A stretch of 64,000 nt of DNA, from contig NZ_KK073872.1 of NCBI RefSeq assembly GCF_000585335.1, positions 2,471,283 to 2,535,282 on the forward strand, read 5' to 3'. The notes beneath the pieces were generated by a model. That model worked only from the letters and a program-made list of their open reading frames with translations. It was not told the DNA's origin and searched no databases. Positions 51,377-58,762 of this stretch are shown piece by piece. Position 1 is the first letter of the stretch. Each line of letters opens with the position of its first letter. Origin of the DNA: Cloacibacillus evryensis DSM 19522 (GTDB lineage Bacteria; Synergistota; Synergistia; Synergistales; Synergistaceae). The position numbers and the translations under genes were made by a program.

Positions 51377-52537
51377 ATGACGCGCCGCAAAACCGCAATG
51401 AAAAAACATGATCGGGTATACGCCTCCGTCGACTTGGGGGCCATCGCGGACAATTTTAAAAATATCGGCTGCAATCTGACGGAGGGCACAAAGATGATCG
51501 CCATCGTCAAAGCCGACGCCTACGGACACGGGGCGGTGCCGGTATCACGGGCTATCGAGCATGAGGAGCGCCTGTGGGGCTTCGCCGTCTCCACAACGGA
51601 GGAGGCGGAAGAGCTGCTGGACGGCGGAATCGCCAAGCCTGTGCTGATATTGGGACACGCCTTCCCCGAAGATTACGAAACTCTCGTGGAGAGGAACATT
51701 CGCCCGACGGTGTCCAGCCTCGCGGCGGCGGCGGCGCTGTCACACACGGCGGCGCTGGCGGGACGCCTTCTGCCGGTGCATCTGGCGATCGACACAGGGA
51801 TGTCGCGTATCGGCCTCCGCGGCCCGCGGGAGAGCCTTGCGGAGATCAAAGCGATAAGCGGGCTGCCAAACCTGCGGCTCGAAGGGATATTCACACACTT
51901 CGCGCGCGCCGACGAAGAGGAGCTTGAGCCGACCGTCAGGCAGCTCGAACTCTTTCACTCCTTTCTGCGCCTCGTTGAGGAGGCTGGGATCAAAATACCG
52001 ATGCGCCACTGCAACAACAGCGCGGGGGCACTGTGGAACCGCCAGGGCGATATGGAGGCCGTGCGCCCCGGCATCGCCCTTTACGGCATCTACCCATCGG
52101 ACGAGACGCTGAATCCCGGAGTGGCGCTGAGGCCGGCGATGGAGATAAAAAGCCACCTCTCCCACGTAAAGGATGTGGAGGCCGGCGTTTCTGTCAGCTA
52201 CGGCGGCACATACGTCACCACGCGGGAGAATACCCGCATCGCCACAGTTCCCGTCGGTTACGCCGACGGTTATCCGCGCAGCCTGTCCAACAGCGGCAGC
52301 GTGTTGATCCGCGGCCGCCGGGCAAAGATCGTCGGGCGTATCTGCATGGACCAGTTTATGGTCGACGTTACGGAGATTCCCGGCGTCAGCCAGGGCGACG
52401 AGGTGACGCTGCTGGGAAGGGACGGCGGCGAATATATCCCCGTCGAGGAACTTTCGGCGCTTTCGGGCAGATTTCCCTACGAATTTTTATGCTGTGTAGG
52501 CAAACGCGTCCCCAGAGTTTACCAAGGCTCAAACTAA
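51377..52537 (+). CDS. alr: Alanine racemase
   Basis: A 386-residue PLP enzyme converting L- and D-alanine for cell-wall synthesis. The PLP lysine is in IVKADAYGHG (about residue 45); IDTGMSRIGL, the THFARADE loop, and the second catalytic tyrosine region VSYGGTYVT are present, as is GRICMDQFMVDVT. The C-terminal beta domain is complete. The exact start is uncertain (ATG 51377 or the ATG seven codons later); the ribosome-binding region is weak. Ends at a terminator. Confidence 0.95.
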   Translation: MTRRKTAMKKHDRVYASVDLGAIADNFKNIGCNLTEGTKMIAIVKADAYGHGAVPVSRAIEHEERLWGFAVSTTEEAEELLDGGIAKPVLILGHAFPEDYETLVERNIRPTVSSLAAAAALSHTAALAGRLLPVHLAIDTGMSRIGLRGPRESLAEIKAISGLPNLRLEGIFTHFARADEEELEPTVRQLELFHSFLRLVEEAGIKIPMRHCNNSAGALWNRQGDMEAVRPGIALYGIYPSDETLNPGVALRPAMEIKSHLSHVKDVEAGVSVSYGGTYVTTRENTRIATVPVGYADGYPRSLSNSGSVLIRGRRAKIVGRICMDQFMVDVTEIPGVSQGDEVTLLGRDGGEYIPVEELSALSGRFPYEFLCCVGKRVPRVYQGSN

Positions 52538-52549
52538 ACATAACGTTTT

Positions 52550-52592
52550 AAAACAGGAACGGCCCCTTTTTCAGGCGGCCGGTTCCTGTTTT
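52550..52592 (+). terminator. Terminator of alr
   Basis: Long stem AAAACAGGAAC-GGCC / GGCC-GGTTCCTGTTTT around a 12-base loop. Confidence 0.85.
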
Positions 52593-52783
52593 AGACTTTG
52601 CCATTCTCATTTCTCCGTTTCGGCTGATAAAAGCGGATTTGATTTTCCCATATCACGCAAATCAATACTTTATTATGTTAAAATTCTTTTATCCTTAACT
52701 ACTATAGGCAATCAGTAGCCATTACTTTTATATTACGTGGTAAAACATCGTTTTCAACCCATCAAGTTATTTATTTAAAAGGT

Positions 52784-52812
52784 TTGACATAAAGATAAAT
52801 GAGTGTTATCAT
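52784..52812 (+). promoter_or_regulatory. Promoter of the attenuated 2-oxoacid oxidoreductase operon
   Basis: TTGACA (52784-52789), 17-base spacer, TATCAT (52807-52812). Predicted transcription start ~52819, ~24 bases before the leader ATG. Confidence 0.85.
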
Positions 52813-52842
52813 TCCCGCATTCTGTAAGAGGGAGGAAACGTT

Positions 52843-52920
52843 ATGTTAAGAAAGACCAGCAATCAGAACATAATAATTATAATTATTAACGCGGCTCCTC
52901 CTCGCAGGATCGGCGTCTAG
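52843..52920 (+). CDS. Leader peptide with six consecutive isoleucine codons
   Basis: A 25-codon frame, ATG to TAG, preceded by a very good GGGAGGA ribosome-binding site 6 bases upstream. Codons 10-15 (52870-52887) are ATA ATA ATT ATA ATT ATT, all isoleucine; a seventh Ile occurs near the end. Peptide begins MLRKTSNQN and ends RRIGV. It sits between a strong promoter and a terminator, immediately followed by the competing helices of an attenuator. This is the standard layout of amino-acid attenuation, here reading isoleucyl-tRNA supply. Confidence 0.85.
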   Translation: MLRKTSNQNIIIIIINAAPPRRIGV

Positions 52921-52977
52921 CGCCGTTTGTCAAGCGAGTAAAGGGGCCCTTTCGATTGAGAAAGGGTCCTTTTTTTA
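52893..52977 (+). promoter_or_regulatory. Transcription attenuator (isoleucine-responsive, predicted)
   Basis: Two mutually exclusive folds. Antiterminator: GGCUCC and CUCGC (within 52893-52905) pair with GGGGCC and GCGAG (within 52934-52948). Terminator: 52940-52953 pairs with 52960-52973. They share 52942-52948. A small hairpin CGGCG/CGCCG (52911-52925) wraps the leader stop codon. A ribosome stalled at the first Ile codons leaves the antiterminator strand free; one that reaches the stop codon covers it. Confidence 0.8.
52940..52977 (+). terminator. Attenuator terminator
   Basis: 14-bp stem (two G-U pairs) with a 6-base loop, directly followed by a seven-base T-run. Confidence 0.9.
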
Positions 52978-53025
52978 TTCTCTAATTTAAGAATAAAGGG
53001 TTTATATCTCAAGGAGGAATTTTAA

Positions 53026-53598
53026 ATGCAGAAGACAGTAGAGGTAAGATGGCACGGACGCGGCGGACAGGGCGCAAAGAGCGCCTCGGCGATACTCGCG
53101 GAGGTACTTTTTGAAGAGGGCAAACACGTTCAGGCATTTCCGGAATACGGCGCGGAGCGTCAGGGCGCGCCGATCAGAGCCTATAACCGCGTTTCCGATT
53201 CTCCGATACGCCGCCGCTGCGGAGTGCAGAACCCCAATATCGTGGTCGTCGTAGATCCGACGATGGTGGAAAGCGCCAATCCCACCGAGGGGTCCACGGA
53301 AGACGCCGTCTACCTCGTCAACAGCGCAGAGGACGCGAAGGTCCTCCGCGGCCGCCTCGGAGTGACCTCCAAGGCCCGCGTGCTCGTCGTCGACGCGACA
53401 AAGATAACGCTCGAAGAGCTGGGACAGAACCGCCCCAACGCGCCGCTGCTCGGCGCTCTTTCGCACGTATTCACCGACGTTCCCGTCGAGTCGTTCGTAA
53501 ACCACTTTACAAGCAAGATGACGAAGCTGCCCAAACCGGTGCTTGAGGCAAACCGCCGCGCCATCCTCCGCGGCCGCACGGAGGCGGTGTTCGCATGA
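53026..53598 (+). CDS. 2-oxoacid:ferredoxin oxidoreductase, gamma subunit
   Basis: A 190-residue subunit: VEVRWHGRGGQGAKSASAIL at the N-terminus, FPEYGAERQGAPIRAYNRVS (the invariant PEYGxERxGxP motif) and a C-terminal helix region. It belongs to four-subunit pyruvate/2-ketoisovalerate-type enzymes that convert a 2-oxoacid, CoA and oxidised ferredoxin to acyl-CoA, CO2 and reduced ferredoxin, or the reverse. GGAGG site; first structural gene after the attenuator; overlaps delta (ATGA). Confidence 0.93.
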   Translation: MQKTVEVRWHGRGGQGAKSASAILAEVLFEEGKHVQAFPEYGAERQGAPIRAYNRVSDSPIRRRCGVQNPNIVVVVDPTMVESANPTEGSTEDAVYLVNSAEDAKVLRGRLGVTSKARVLVVDATKITLEELGQNRPNAPLLGALSHVFTDVPVESFVNHFTSKMTKLPKPVLEANRRAILRGRTEAVFA

Positions 53599-53939
53599 GC
53601 AAACCGCAATGCTGGCAGGAGGTCCCGCTTGGCACCGTAGCCTTCGGCGCCTCCGCCTTAAAGGTGCAGACGGGACTCTGGCGCTCGACGCGCCCCGTCA
53701 TAGACACCGCGAAATGCGTATCCTGTCTCAAGTGCTGGATACAGTGTCCCGACGACTCGGTAGAGCTTAACGCCGACAACATGGTCTGCGGGATAAACCT
53801 CTTCTTCTGCAAGGGCTGCGGCCTTTGCGAAAAACTCTGCCCCACCAAGGCGATCACGATGCACTCCGAGGCATCTTTCGCCGGCGAGGACGCCCAGTCG
53901 GGAGAAAACCCGGGAGAGGTCGGCGCCCATGTTAAGTAA
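53595..53939 (+). CDS. 2-oxoacid:ferredoxin oxidoreductase, delta (ferredoxin) subunit
   Basis: A 114-residue ferredoxin-type subunit with two [4Fe-4S] motifs: CVSCLKCWIQCP (about 42-52) and CKGCGLCEKLCP (about 70-80). It carries electrons between the thiamine centre on beta and external ferredoxin. Overlaps both neighbours, so expression is coupled. Confidence 0.93.
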   Translation: MSKPQCWQEVPLGTVAFGASALKVQTGLWRSTRPVIDTAKCVSCLKCWIQCPDDSVELNADNMVCGINLFFCKGCGLCEKLCPTKAITMHSEASFAGEDAQSGENPGEVGAHVK

Positions 53940-55125
53940 ACAAAAGGTCATGACCTCCGGCAACCTCGCTTTCGCCGAGGCGATGCGGCAGATAAATCCT
54001 GACGTCGTAGCGGCGTATCCGATAACGCCCTCCACCGAGATCCCCATGCGTTTCGCCGATTTCGTCGCCAACGGCAAGGTCGATTCCGAATATGTCGCCG
54101 TCGAAAGCGAACACTCCGCCATCTCGGCCTGCGTGGGAGCTTCCGTCTCCGGCGGGCGCGTGATGACGGCCTCTTCGGCAAACGGCGTGGCGCTGATGCA
54201 TGAGATATTCCCCATCGCCGCCGCCTTCCGCGCGCCGATCGTCTTCGGACTGGTGAACCGCTCGCTCGGCGCGCCCGTCAACATCCACTGCGACCATTCT
54301 GACAGCATGCCGGAGCGCGACTCCGGCTGGATACAGATATACTGCGAGGACGCGCAGGAGGTCTACGACAGCGTGCTGCTCGCGACGCGCCTCGCGGAGG
54401 ACCCGCGAGTGCTTACGCCCGTATTCGTCTGCCAGGACGGCTTCATCACGAGCCACTGCTACGAACCCGTGGAGCTGCTCGCCGACGAGACGGTGAAAAA
54501 ATTCGTGGGAGAACGGACGGCGGCCTATCCGCTGCTCGACACGGACAACCCCGTCTCCTACGGCTCCTTCACAATGTCGGAATATTATTTTGAGATCAAG
54601 CGCAATCAGATGGAGGGGATGAACAACGTCCTTCCCGTCTACCGGGAACTCTCCGCGGAGCTGGAAAAAGAGACCGGGCGCAGCTACGCGCCGATCGAGA
54701 GCTACCGCGCGGAGGACGCCGACTACCTGATCGTCATCATGTCCTCGGCGGCCGGCGTCGTCAAAGACGTCGTCGACGAGCTCCGCGATGAGGGCGTCAA
54801 AGCCGGGGCGCTGCGAGTCCGCTTCTTCCGCCCCTTCCCCGCGGAAGAACTTCTCACGCTCGCGCAAGGCAAAAGGGGCGTCGCGGTGCTCGACCGCAGC
54901 GCGAGCATCGGCGGCACCGCCCCGCTCGCGGCGGAGGTAAAATCCGTGCTCTATAATCTCGAAAAACGCGTTCCCGTGCAGGAATATATCTTCGGCCTCG
55001 GCGGACGCGATTTCTACGCCCAGGACGCGAGGTTGGTATTTGAAAAAATGGCAAACGACGATTACAGCGCGCGGGCGCGCTTCATAGGACTTCTTGAACG
55101 GGGTGACGAAGATGAGCGCGCTTAA
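53929..55125 (+). CDS. 2-oxoacid:ferredoxin oxidoreductase, alpha subunit
   Basis: A 398-residue pyrimidine-binding subunit: GNLAFAEAMRQINPDVVAAYPITPSTEI, then VESEHSAISACVGASVSGGR, TASSANGVALMHEIF, and PVNIHCDHSDSMPERDSGWI; C-terminal region VRFFRPFPAEEL with LDRSASIGG. Order gamma-delta-alpha-beta is that of POR/VOR enzymes. Sequence alone does not separate pyruvate from branched-chain specificity. Confidence 0.93.
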   Translation: MLSKQKVMTSGNLAFAEAMRQINPDVVAAYPITPSTEIPMRFADFVANGKVDSEYVAVESEHSAISACVGASVSGGRVMTASSANGVALMHEIFPIAAAFRAPIVFGLVNRSLGAPVNIHCDHSDSMPERDSGWIQIYCEDAQEVYDSVLLATRLAEDPRVLTPVFVCQDGFITSHCYEPVELLADETVKKFVGERTAAYPLLDTDNPVSYGSFTMSEYYFEIKRNQMEGMNNVLPVYRELSAELEKETGRSYAPIESYRAEDADYLIVIMSSAAGVVKDVVDELRDEGVKAGALRVRFFRPFPAEELLTLAQGKRGVAVLDRSASIGGTAPLAAEVKSVLYNLEKRVPVQEYIFGLGGRDFYAQDARLVFEKMANDDYSARARFIGLLERGDEDERA

Positions 55126-56044
55126 CATAAAAGAACTGACAAAAAAGGCCAGCCCGCTCACGCAGGGGCACCGGATGTGCCCGGGCTGCGGCGCGCCCAC
55201 GGCGGTACGTCAGGCGCTGATGGGCGTCAACGATCCGGTGGTCGTCGTCAGCGCGACCGGCTGCATGGAGGTCTCGACGACCGTCTATCCCTACAGCTCC
55301 TGGCGTATGCCCTTCATGCACATCGCCTTTGAGAACGCCGGCGCCGGCATCTCCGGCGTCGAGGCGGCCTACAAAGTGCTCCGCAAAAGGGGCAAAATCG
55401 ATAAAAATATAAAGTTCGTCGCCTTCGGCGGCGACGGCGGCACCTACGACATCGGCCTCCAGTCGTTATCAGGAGCTCTGGAGCGCGGCCATGATTTCAC
55501 ATATATCTGCTACAACAACCAGGGCTACATGAACACCGGCGCGCAGCGCTCGAGCGCGACGCCGCAGAGCGCGAACGCGACCACCTCGCCGGCCGGCAGC
55601 GCCGCGCCCGGCAAGCTCCAGCGCGCGAAGGACCTTACGGAGATAGTCGCCGCCCACAACATCCCCTATGTCGCCCAGACCTCGCTGCACAACCCGCTGG
55701 ACCTCGTCGCCAAGGTGAAGCGCGCCGTAGAAACAGAGGGGCCGGCCTTTGTCAACGTACTGGTGCCCTGCCCACTCTTCTGGAAGATAGATCCGGCCAA
55801 TCAGGCGGACATCTGCCGGATGGCCGTCGACAGCAAGTTCTGGCCGGTCTACGAGGTGATAAACGGCGAATACGTCCTCTCATACGAGCCTAAAGAAGCG
55901 CGTCCGATAGAGGATTTCCTTCGCGCGCAGGGGCGCTACGCCCACCTCTTCAAAAAGGGCGCGGAGCGCTTCGACCTCGTGGAAGAGGCCCAGCGCGACG
56001 CCGACGAGAGCTGGTCGAAACTGCTCAAAAAGTGCGGCAGATAA
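55112..56044 (+). CDS. 2-oxoacid:ferredoxin oxidoreductase, beta (thiamine-diphosphate) subunit
   Basis: A 310-residue TPP-binding subunit. GHRMCPGCGAPTAVRQAL has the cysteine pair of the cluster near TPP; FGGDGGTYDIGLQSLSGAL with YICYNNQGYMNTGAQRS is the TPP/Mg motif (GDG...NN). TSLHNPLDLVAKVKRAVE follows. I chose ATG 55112 with GGGGTG 6 bases upstream; it overlaps alpha by 14 bases. Operon ends ~30 bases later at a GC hairpin. Confidence 0.93.
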   Translation: MSALNIKELTKKASPLTQGHRMCPGCGAPTAVRQALMGVNDPVVVVSATGCMEVSTTVYPYSSWRMPFMHIAFENAGAGISGVEAAYKVLRKRGKIDKNIKFVAFGGDGGTYDIGLQSLSGALERGHDFTYICYNNQGYMNTGAQRSSATPQSANATTSPAGSAAPGKLQRAKDLTEIVAAHNIPYVAQTSLHNPLDLVAKVKRAVETEGPAFVNVLVPCPLFWKIDPANQADICRMAVDSKFWPVYEVINGEYVLSYEPKEARPIEDFLRAQGRYAHLFKKGAERFDLVEEAQRDADESWSKLLKKCGR

Positions 56045-56067
56045 AATTTTTACGATAACGGCAAATG

Positions 56068-56098
56068 TCCGGCGGGGAGCAAAAACCCGCCGGATTTA
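56068..56098 (+). terminator. Probable terminator after the oxidoreductase operon
   Basis: 9-bp stem TCCGGCGGG / CCCGCCGGA, with only a short T-run (TTTATG). Confidence 0.5.
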
Positions 56099-56258
56099 TG
56101 CCGGGAACGCAGCCCTCGCGGCAAAATGAGAATTTTCTCAAAATTAAGAATAGCGCACTATAACCCCCAACTTTTTTTCATAATTTTACCTATACAAAAG
56201 CAGGTATTTTGCCTTATATTTAGATATAAGAAAAGACAAAAAATGGGGGGTGCTTTTC

Positions 56259-56648
56259 ATGCAGGAAAAATTATGGGTCGTCATTCAGCAGGACTGCAAC
56301 GGGATAGCCTCTGTCCTCGCCTTCGACTTCGAGGCTGACGCGCAGAACTTCGCCCAGGAAATGACGGCGGCCGGAAAAGGGACCAACACGGTCGTCCAGA
56401 CAACGGTAAACAGACGCCGCGAAGCGGAGGCGGCCATCGCGCACGTCGACCTGCCGGAATTCAACACGGAATGTATCGAATGCATAATCGACATGTCCGG
56501 CGTCCCCGAAGACAAACAGGACGCCGCGGCGAAATATTTAGAGGAACATCGCTGCGAACTGCAGAAGGACGCGCAGAAGATGGTCGACAAATACATCAAG
56601 AAGGCGATCACGGATTTCTTTGCCGAAGACCGGATAATTCTGGGATAA
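56259..56648 (+). CDS. Conserved-looking small hypothetical protein
   Basis: A 129-residue acidic cytoplasmic protein with no signal peptide or membrane helix. A cysteine pair/trio (CNG near the N-terminus; CIECII near 75) and an amphipathic C-terminal helix (DAQKMVDKYIKKAITDFFAE) are visible. ATG 56259 has a GGGGGG site 8 bases upstream. Monocistronic with its own terminator. I do not recognise the family. Confidence 0.75.
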   Translation: MQEKLWVVIQQDCNGIASVLAFDFEADAQNFAQEMTAAGKGTNTVVQTTVNRRREAEAAIAHVDLPEFNTECIECIIDMSGVPEDKQDAAAKYLEEHRCELQKDAQKMVDKYIKKAITDFFAEDRIILG

Positions 56649-56670
56649 ACCAGACAAGTGAGCGATAAAG

Positions 56671-56707
56671 GGCTCCGCGCCGGGCATATGGGCGCGGCCT
56701 TTTTTTG
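56671..56707 (+). terminator. Terminator after the hypothetical gene
   Basis: GC stem GGC-CGCGCC / GGCGCGGCC with a short loop, followed by seven T. Confidence 0.9.
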
Positions 56708-56754
56708 ATATACTTTTCGCAATAGGATCTTCACCACCAACCGGAGGGATATTT

Positions 56755-57915
56755 ATGCCATTGTCTGAGAGGTTTGAAACAGAGCTTATCGAATTTACGC
56801 GGCAGCTTGTCCGTTTGCAGAGCTATTCCGACCATGAGGGCGCCGTCGCGGAGGCTGTCGTCGCCAGGATGCGCGAACTGGGATACGACGAGGCCTTCAT
56901 AGACTCGACCGGCAACGCCGTCGGATTCATCGGCGGCGGGGATAAGATCGTACACTTCGATTCCCACATGGACACCGTCGAAGCGGGCGACGCCGGCGAC
57001 TGGACGCTGCCGCCCTTTGCCGCGGAGATCAGGGACGGCAGGCTTTACGGGCGCGGTTCGGTGGACATGAAGTCCGGGCTCGCCGCCTCGATCTACGGCG
57101 CGGCCCTCGCGCGGGAGCGCGGTTATGCGAATGATAAAAAAATCTGCGTCAGCGGCTCCGTCTGCGAGGAATACTGCGACGGCAAGAATCTCAAAATGAT
57201 GTATAGAGAGCTCACGCTGCGCCCCGATTTCGTCGTCATCTGCGAGCCTTCGGACAACGTGATCACGCTGGGCCATAAGGGCAAGGCGCAGATGCGGATA
57301 AAGACGCACGGCCTCTCGGCGCACGGCTCTGCGCCGGAAAAGGGGATCAACGCGGTCTATGAGATGGCGGAGATCATCTGCCGCGTCGAGGCGCTCAATA
57401 AAAAGCTGACCGCCGGAGGCGACCCGCACGGGACGATCGTACTCTCCGACATCAGCTGCGTCAGCGCTTCTCTCAACGCCGTGCCCAGCGAAGCGGAAAT
57501 ATACCTCGACCGCCGCCTCGTGCTCGGCGAGACGGAGCAAAAGGTGCGCGCCGAGATGGAAGAGCTGATCGCCGGCAAACGCGCGACGTGGGAGACCGGC
57601 ACGCTGCGCCGCACAAGCTGGCGAGGCGCGGCACTGGTATACGAACCTCTGCACATGGCCTGGAAGCTGGATGAAAGATCGCCGCTCTTCTCCGCGGCGA
57701 ACGCGGCCTATGAAGAGGCTTTCGGCAGAGCGCCGGAGAGATATGACTTCTGGGACTTCGGGACCAACGCCGTCACCCCCGTAAGCATGGGGATCGACAC
57801 GATCGGTTTCGGCCCCGGCGAATATAAGCTGGCCCACATGCTCGACGAAAACTGCGAAATCGAAAAGATAAAGGACGCGGCAAGATTCTACGCGGAGCTT
57901 ATCGGCAAACTGTAA
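56755..57915 (+). CDS. M20 family metallohydrolase (YgeY-like peptidase/deacylase)
   Basis: A 386-residue zinc hydrolase. Metal ligands fall in VHFDSHMDTV (HxD), GRGSVDMKSG (Asp bridging), CVSGSVCEEYCDG (general base Glu), CEPS and the C-terminal MGIDTIGFGPG...HMLDE histidine. The dimerisation lid spans ~180-290. It resembles the YgeY group (putative selenium-metabolism hydrolase/DapE-ArgE relatives) that act on N-acyl or carbamoyl amino acids or dipeptides. A GGAGGG site precedes the ATG. A tiny Fe-S protein gene follows in the same direction. Confidence 0.88.
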   Translation: MPLSERFETELIEFTRQLVRLQSYSDHEGAVAEAVVARMRELGYDEAFIDSTGNAVGFIGGGDKIVHFDSHMDTVEAGDAGDWTLPPFAAEIRDGRLYGRGSVDMKSGLAASIYGAALARERGYANDKKICVSGSVCEEYCDGKNLKMMYRELTLRPDFVVICEPSDNVITLGHKGKAQMRIKTHGLSAHGSAPEKGINAVYEMAEIICRVEALNKKLTAGGDPHGTIVLSDISCVSASLNAVPSEAEIYLDRRLVLGETEQKVRAEMEELIAGKRATWETGTLRRTSWRGAALVYEPLHMAWKLDERSPLFSAANAAYEEAFGRAPERYDFWDFGTNAVTPVSMGIDTIGFGPGEYKLAHMLDENCEIEKIKDAARFYAELIGKL

Positions 57916-57930
57916 AAAACGGGGGAAACC

Positions 57931-58098
57931 ATGGATAATGCCGCCAATGAGATCATCTGCCACTGCTTTCAGTTCACCAGGGGCGATATTGAGAACGACT
58001 ATATAAAAAACGGCCGGTCGGTCATCATGGAAAGGATCAACGCGGAGCTAGAACGCGGCGCATGCCGATGCCGCGATAAGAATCCCCGCAAGACCTGA
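57931..58098 (+). CDS. BFD-like [2Fe-2S]-binding small protein
   Basis: A 55-residue protein, too short for routine gene calls. IICHCFQFTRGDIENDYI matches the N-terminal C-x-C-F motif of bacterioferritin-associated-ferredoxin-like [2Fe-2S] domains, and CRCRDKNP near the C-terminus gives the second cysteine pair (usual form C-x-C-E-x-K-N-P). Four cysteines suffice for one [2Fe-2S] cluster, although the usual C-terminal tail (GRCCLGD) is missing. It starts 16 bases after the M20 gene with a GGGGGA site. Such domains partner with amino-acid or proline dehydrogenases; the partner here is unknown. Confidence 0.85.
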   Translation: MDNAANEIICHCFQFTRGDIENDYIKNGRSVIMERINAELERGACRCRDKNPRKT

Positions 58099-58154
58099 TG
58101 TCTCGGAGATGTTCGCCGGGTCGTGGACAGTATCGCAAAAAATAGATAAGAAAC

Positions 58155-58200
58155 AGTCCGAAGAGCTCTCCGCAAGGCGCACTTCGGACTGTTCTTATTT
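58155..58200. terminator. Bidirectional terminator between convergent genes
   Basis: 9-bp stem AGTCCGAAG / CTTCGGACT with an 18-base loop, followed by GTTCTTATTTT. Confidence 0.75.
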
Positions 58201-58611
58201 TCTCGCGGCAATAAGTTTATGAAGCTCGTCCATCACGCATTCGACGATCCTGCCTACCGAAAGGTCCGGCACGCCGGCGATGATGTTGTTGCAGCAGTTG
58301 ACGGGTACGAGTATCCGCTTCGCCTCGCTGCGGGCGACGGCGGCCGCCATCACGGGGGTGATCTCGCCAAGCAGCGAGTCGGCGATCACGATCGCGACGG
58401 GGCCGATGATGACGTCCGCGTCCCGACAGCAGACAACTACGGAGTTTTCCCCCGTCGCGGCCCTGTCGGCCCCCGCTTTGAGCATCGCCGCCGCCGCGAT
58501 GCTGTTGGTCCCCACCGCGGTGATCGAGATATCCGGCATCTTCGCCCGCACCGACTGTACGATCTGCCGTCCTATCCCGCCGCCCTGTCCGTCTATCACG
58601 AGTATGTTCAT
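58195..58611 (-). CDS. DUF3842 family protein
   Basis: A 138-residue protein with an N-terminal nucleotide-binding-like loop: MNILVIDGQGGGIGRQIVQS, and later VIIGPVAIVIADSLLGEITP and RILVPVNCCNNIIAGV. These match the DUF3842 family of Firmicutes and Synergistota, whose biochemical role is unknown; the GGGxG loop suggests a dinucleotide- or nucleotide-binding Rossmann half-fold. The ATG has a GGAGG site; longer readings are not supported. Confidence 0.85.
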   Translation of the reverse strand: MNILVIDGQGGGIGRQIVQSVRAKMPDISITAVGTNSIAAAAMLKAGADRAATGENSVVVCCRDADVIIGPVAIVIADSLLGEITPVMAAAVARSEAKRILVPVNCCNNIIAGVPDLSVGRIVECVMDELHKLIAARK

Positions 58612-58679
58612 CGATTGCCTCCATGTTTTCTCTGTATGTCGTTTGCGGTAAGTATACAACCTAACGCGGCGCGCGAAAA

Positions 58680-58720
58680 CACGAAAAGAGAGAGCCCCGG
58701 GCGCGCGGGCCGGGGCTCTC
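58680..58720 (-). terminator. Terminator of the TonB-dependent receptor gene
   Basis: Perfect 11-bp stem GAGAGCCCCGG / CCGGGGCTCTC; on the minus strand followed by TTTTCGTGTTTTCG. Confidence 0.9.
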
Positions 58721-58762
58721 AAGCAGAAAGAAAATTTTGTCGTCCAAGAGGACTCGATGCGT

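Larger units (their letters stand above)
52538..53025. other. 488-base regulatory region before the 2-oxoacid oxidoreductase operon
   Basis: Contains the alr terminator, ~190 bases of AT-rich DNA without visible features, then promoter, leader peptide and attenuator of the downstream operon as listed separately. Confidence 0.8.

Noticed and set aside
53932-55200. 422-codon minus-strand frame opposite the oxidoreductase alpha subunit
   Set aside because: Antisense shadow; alpha subunit motifs and operon overlaps are decisive.
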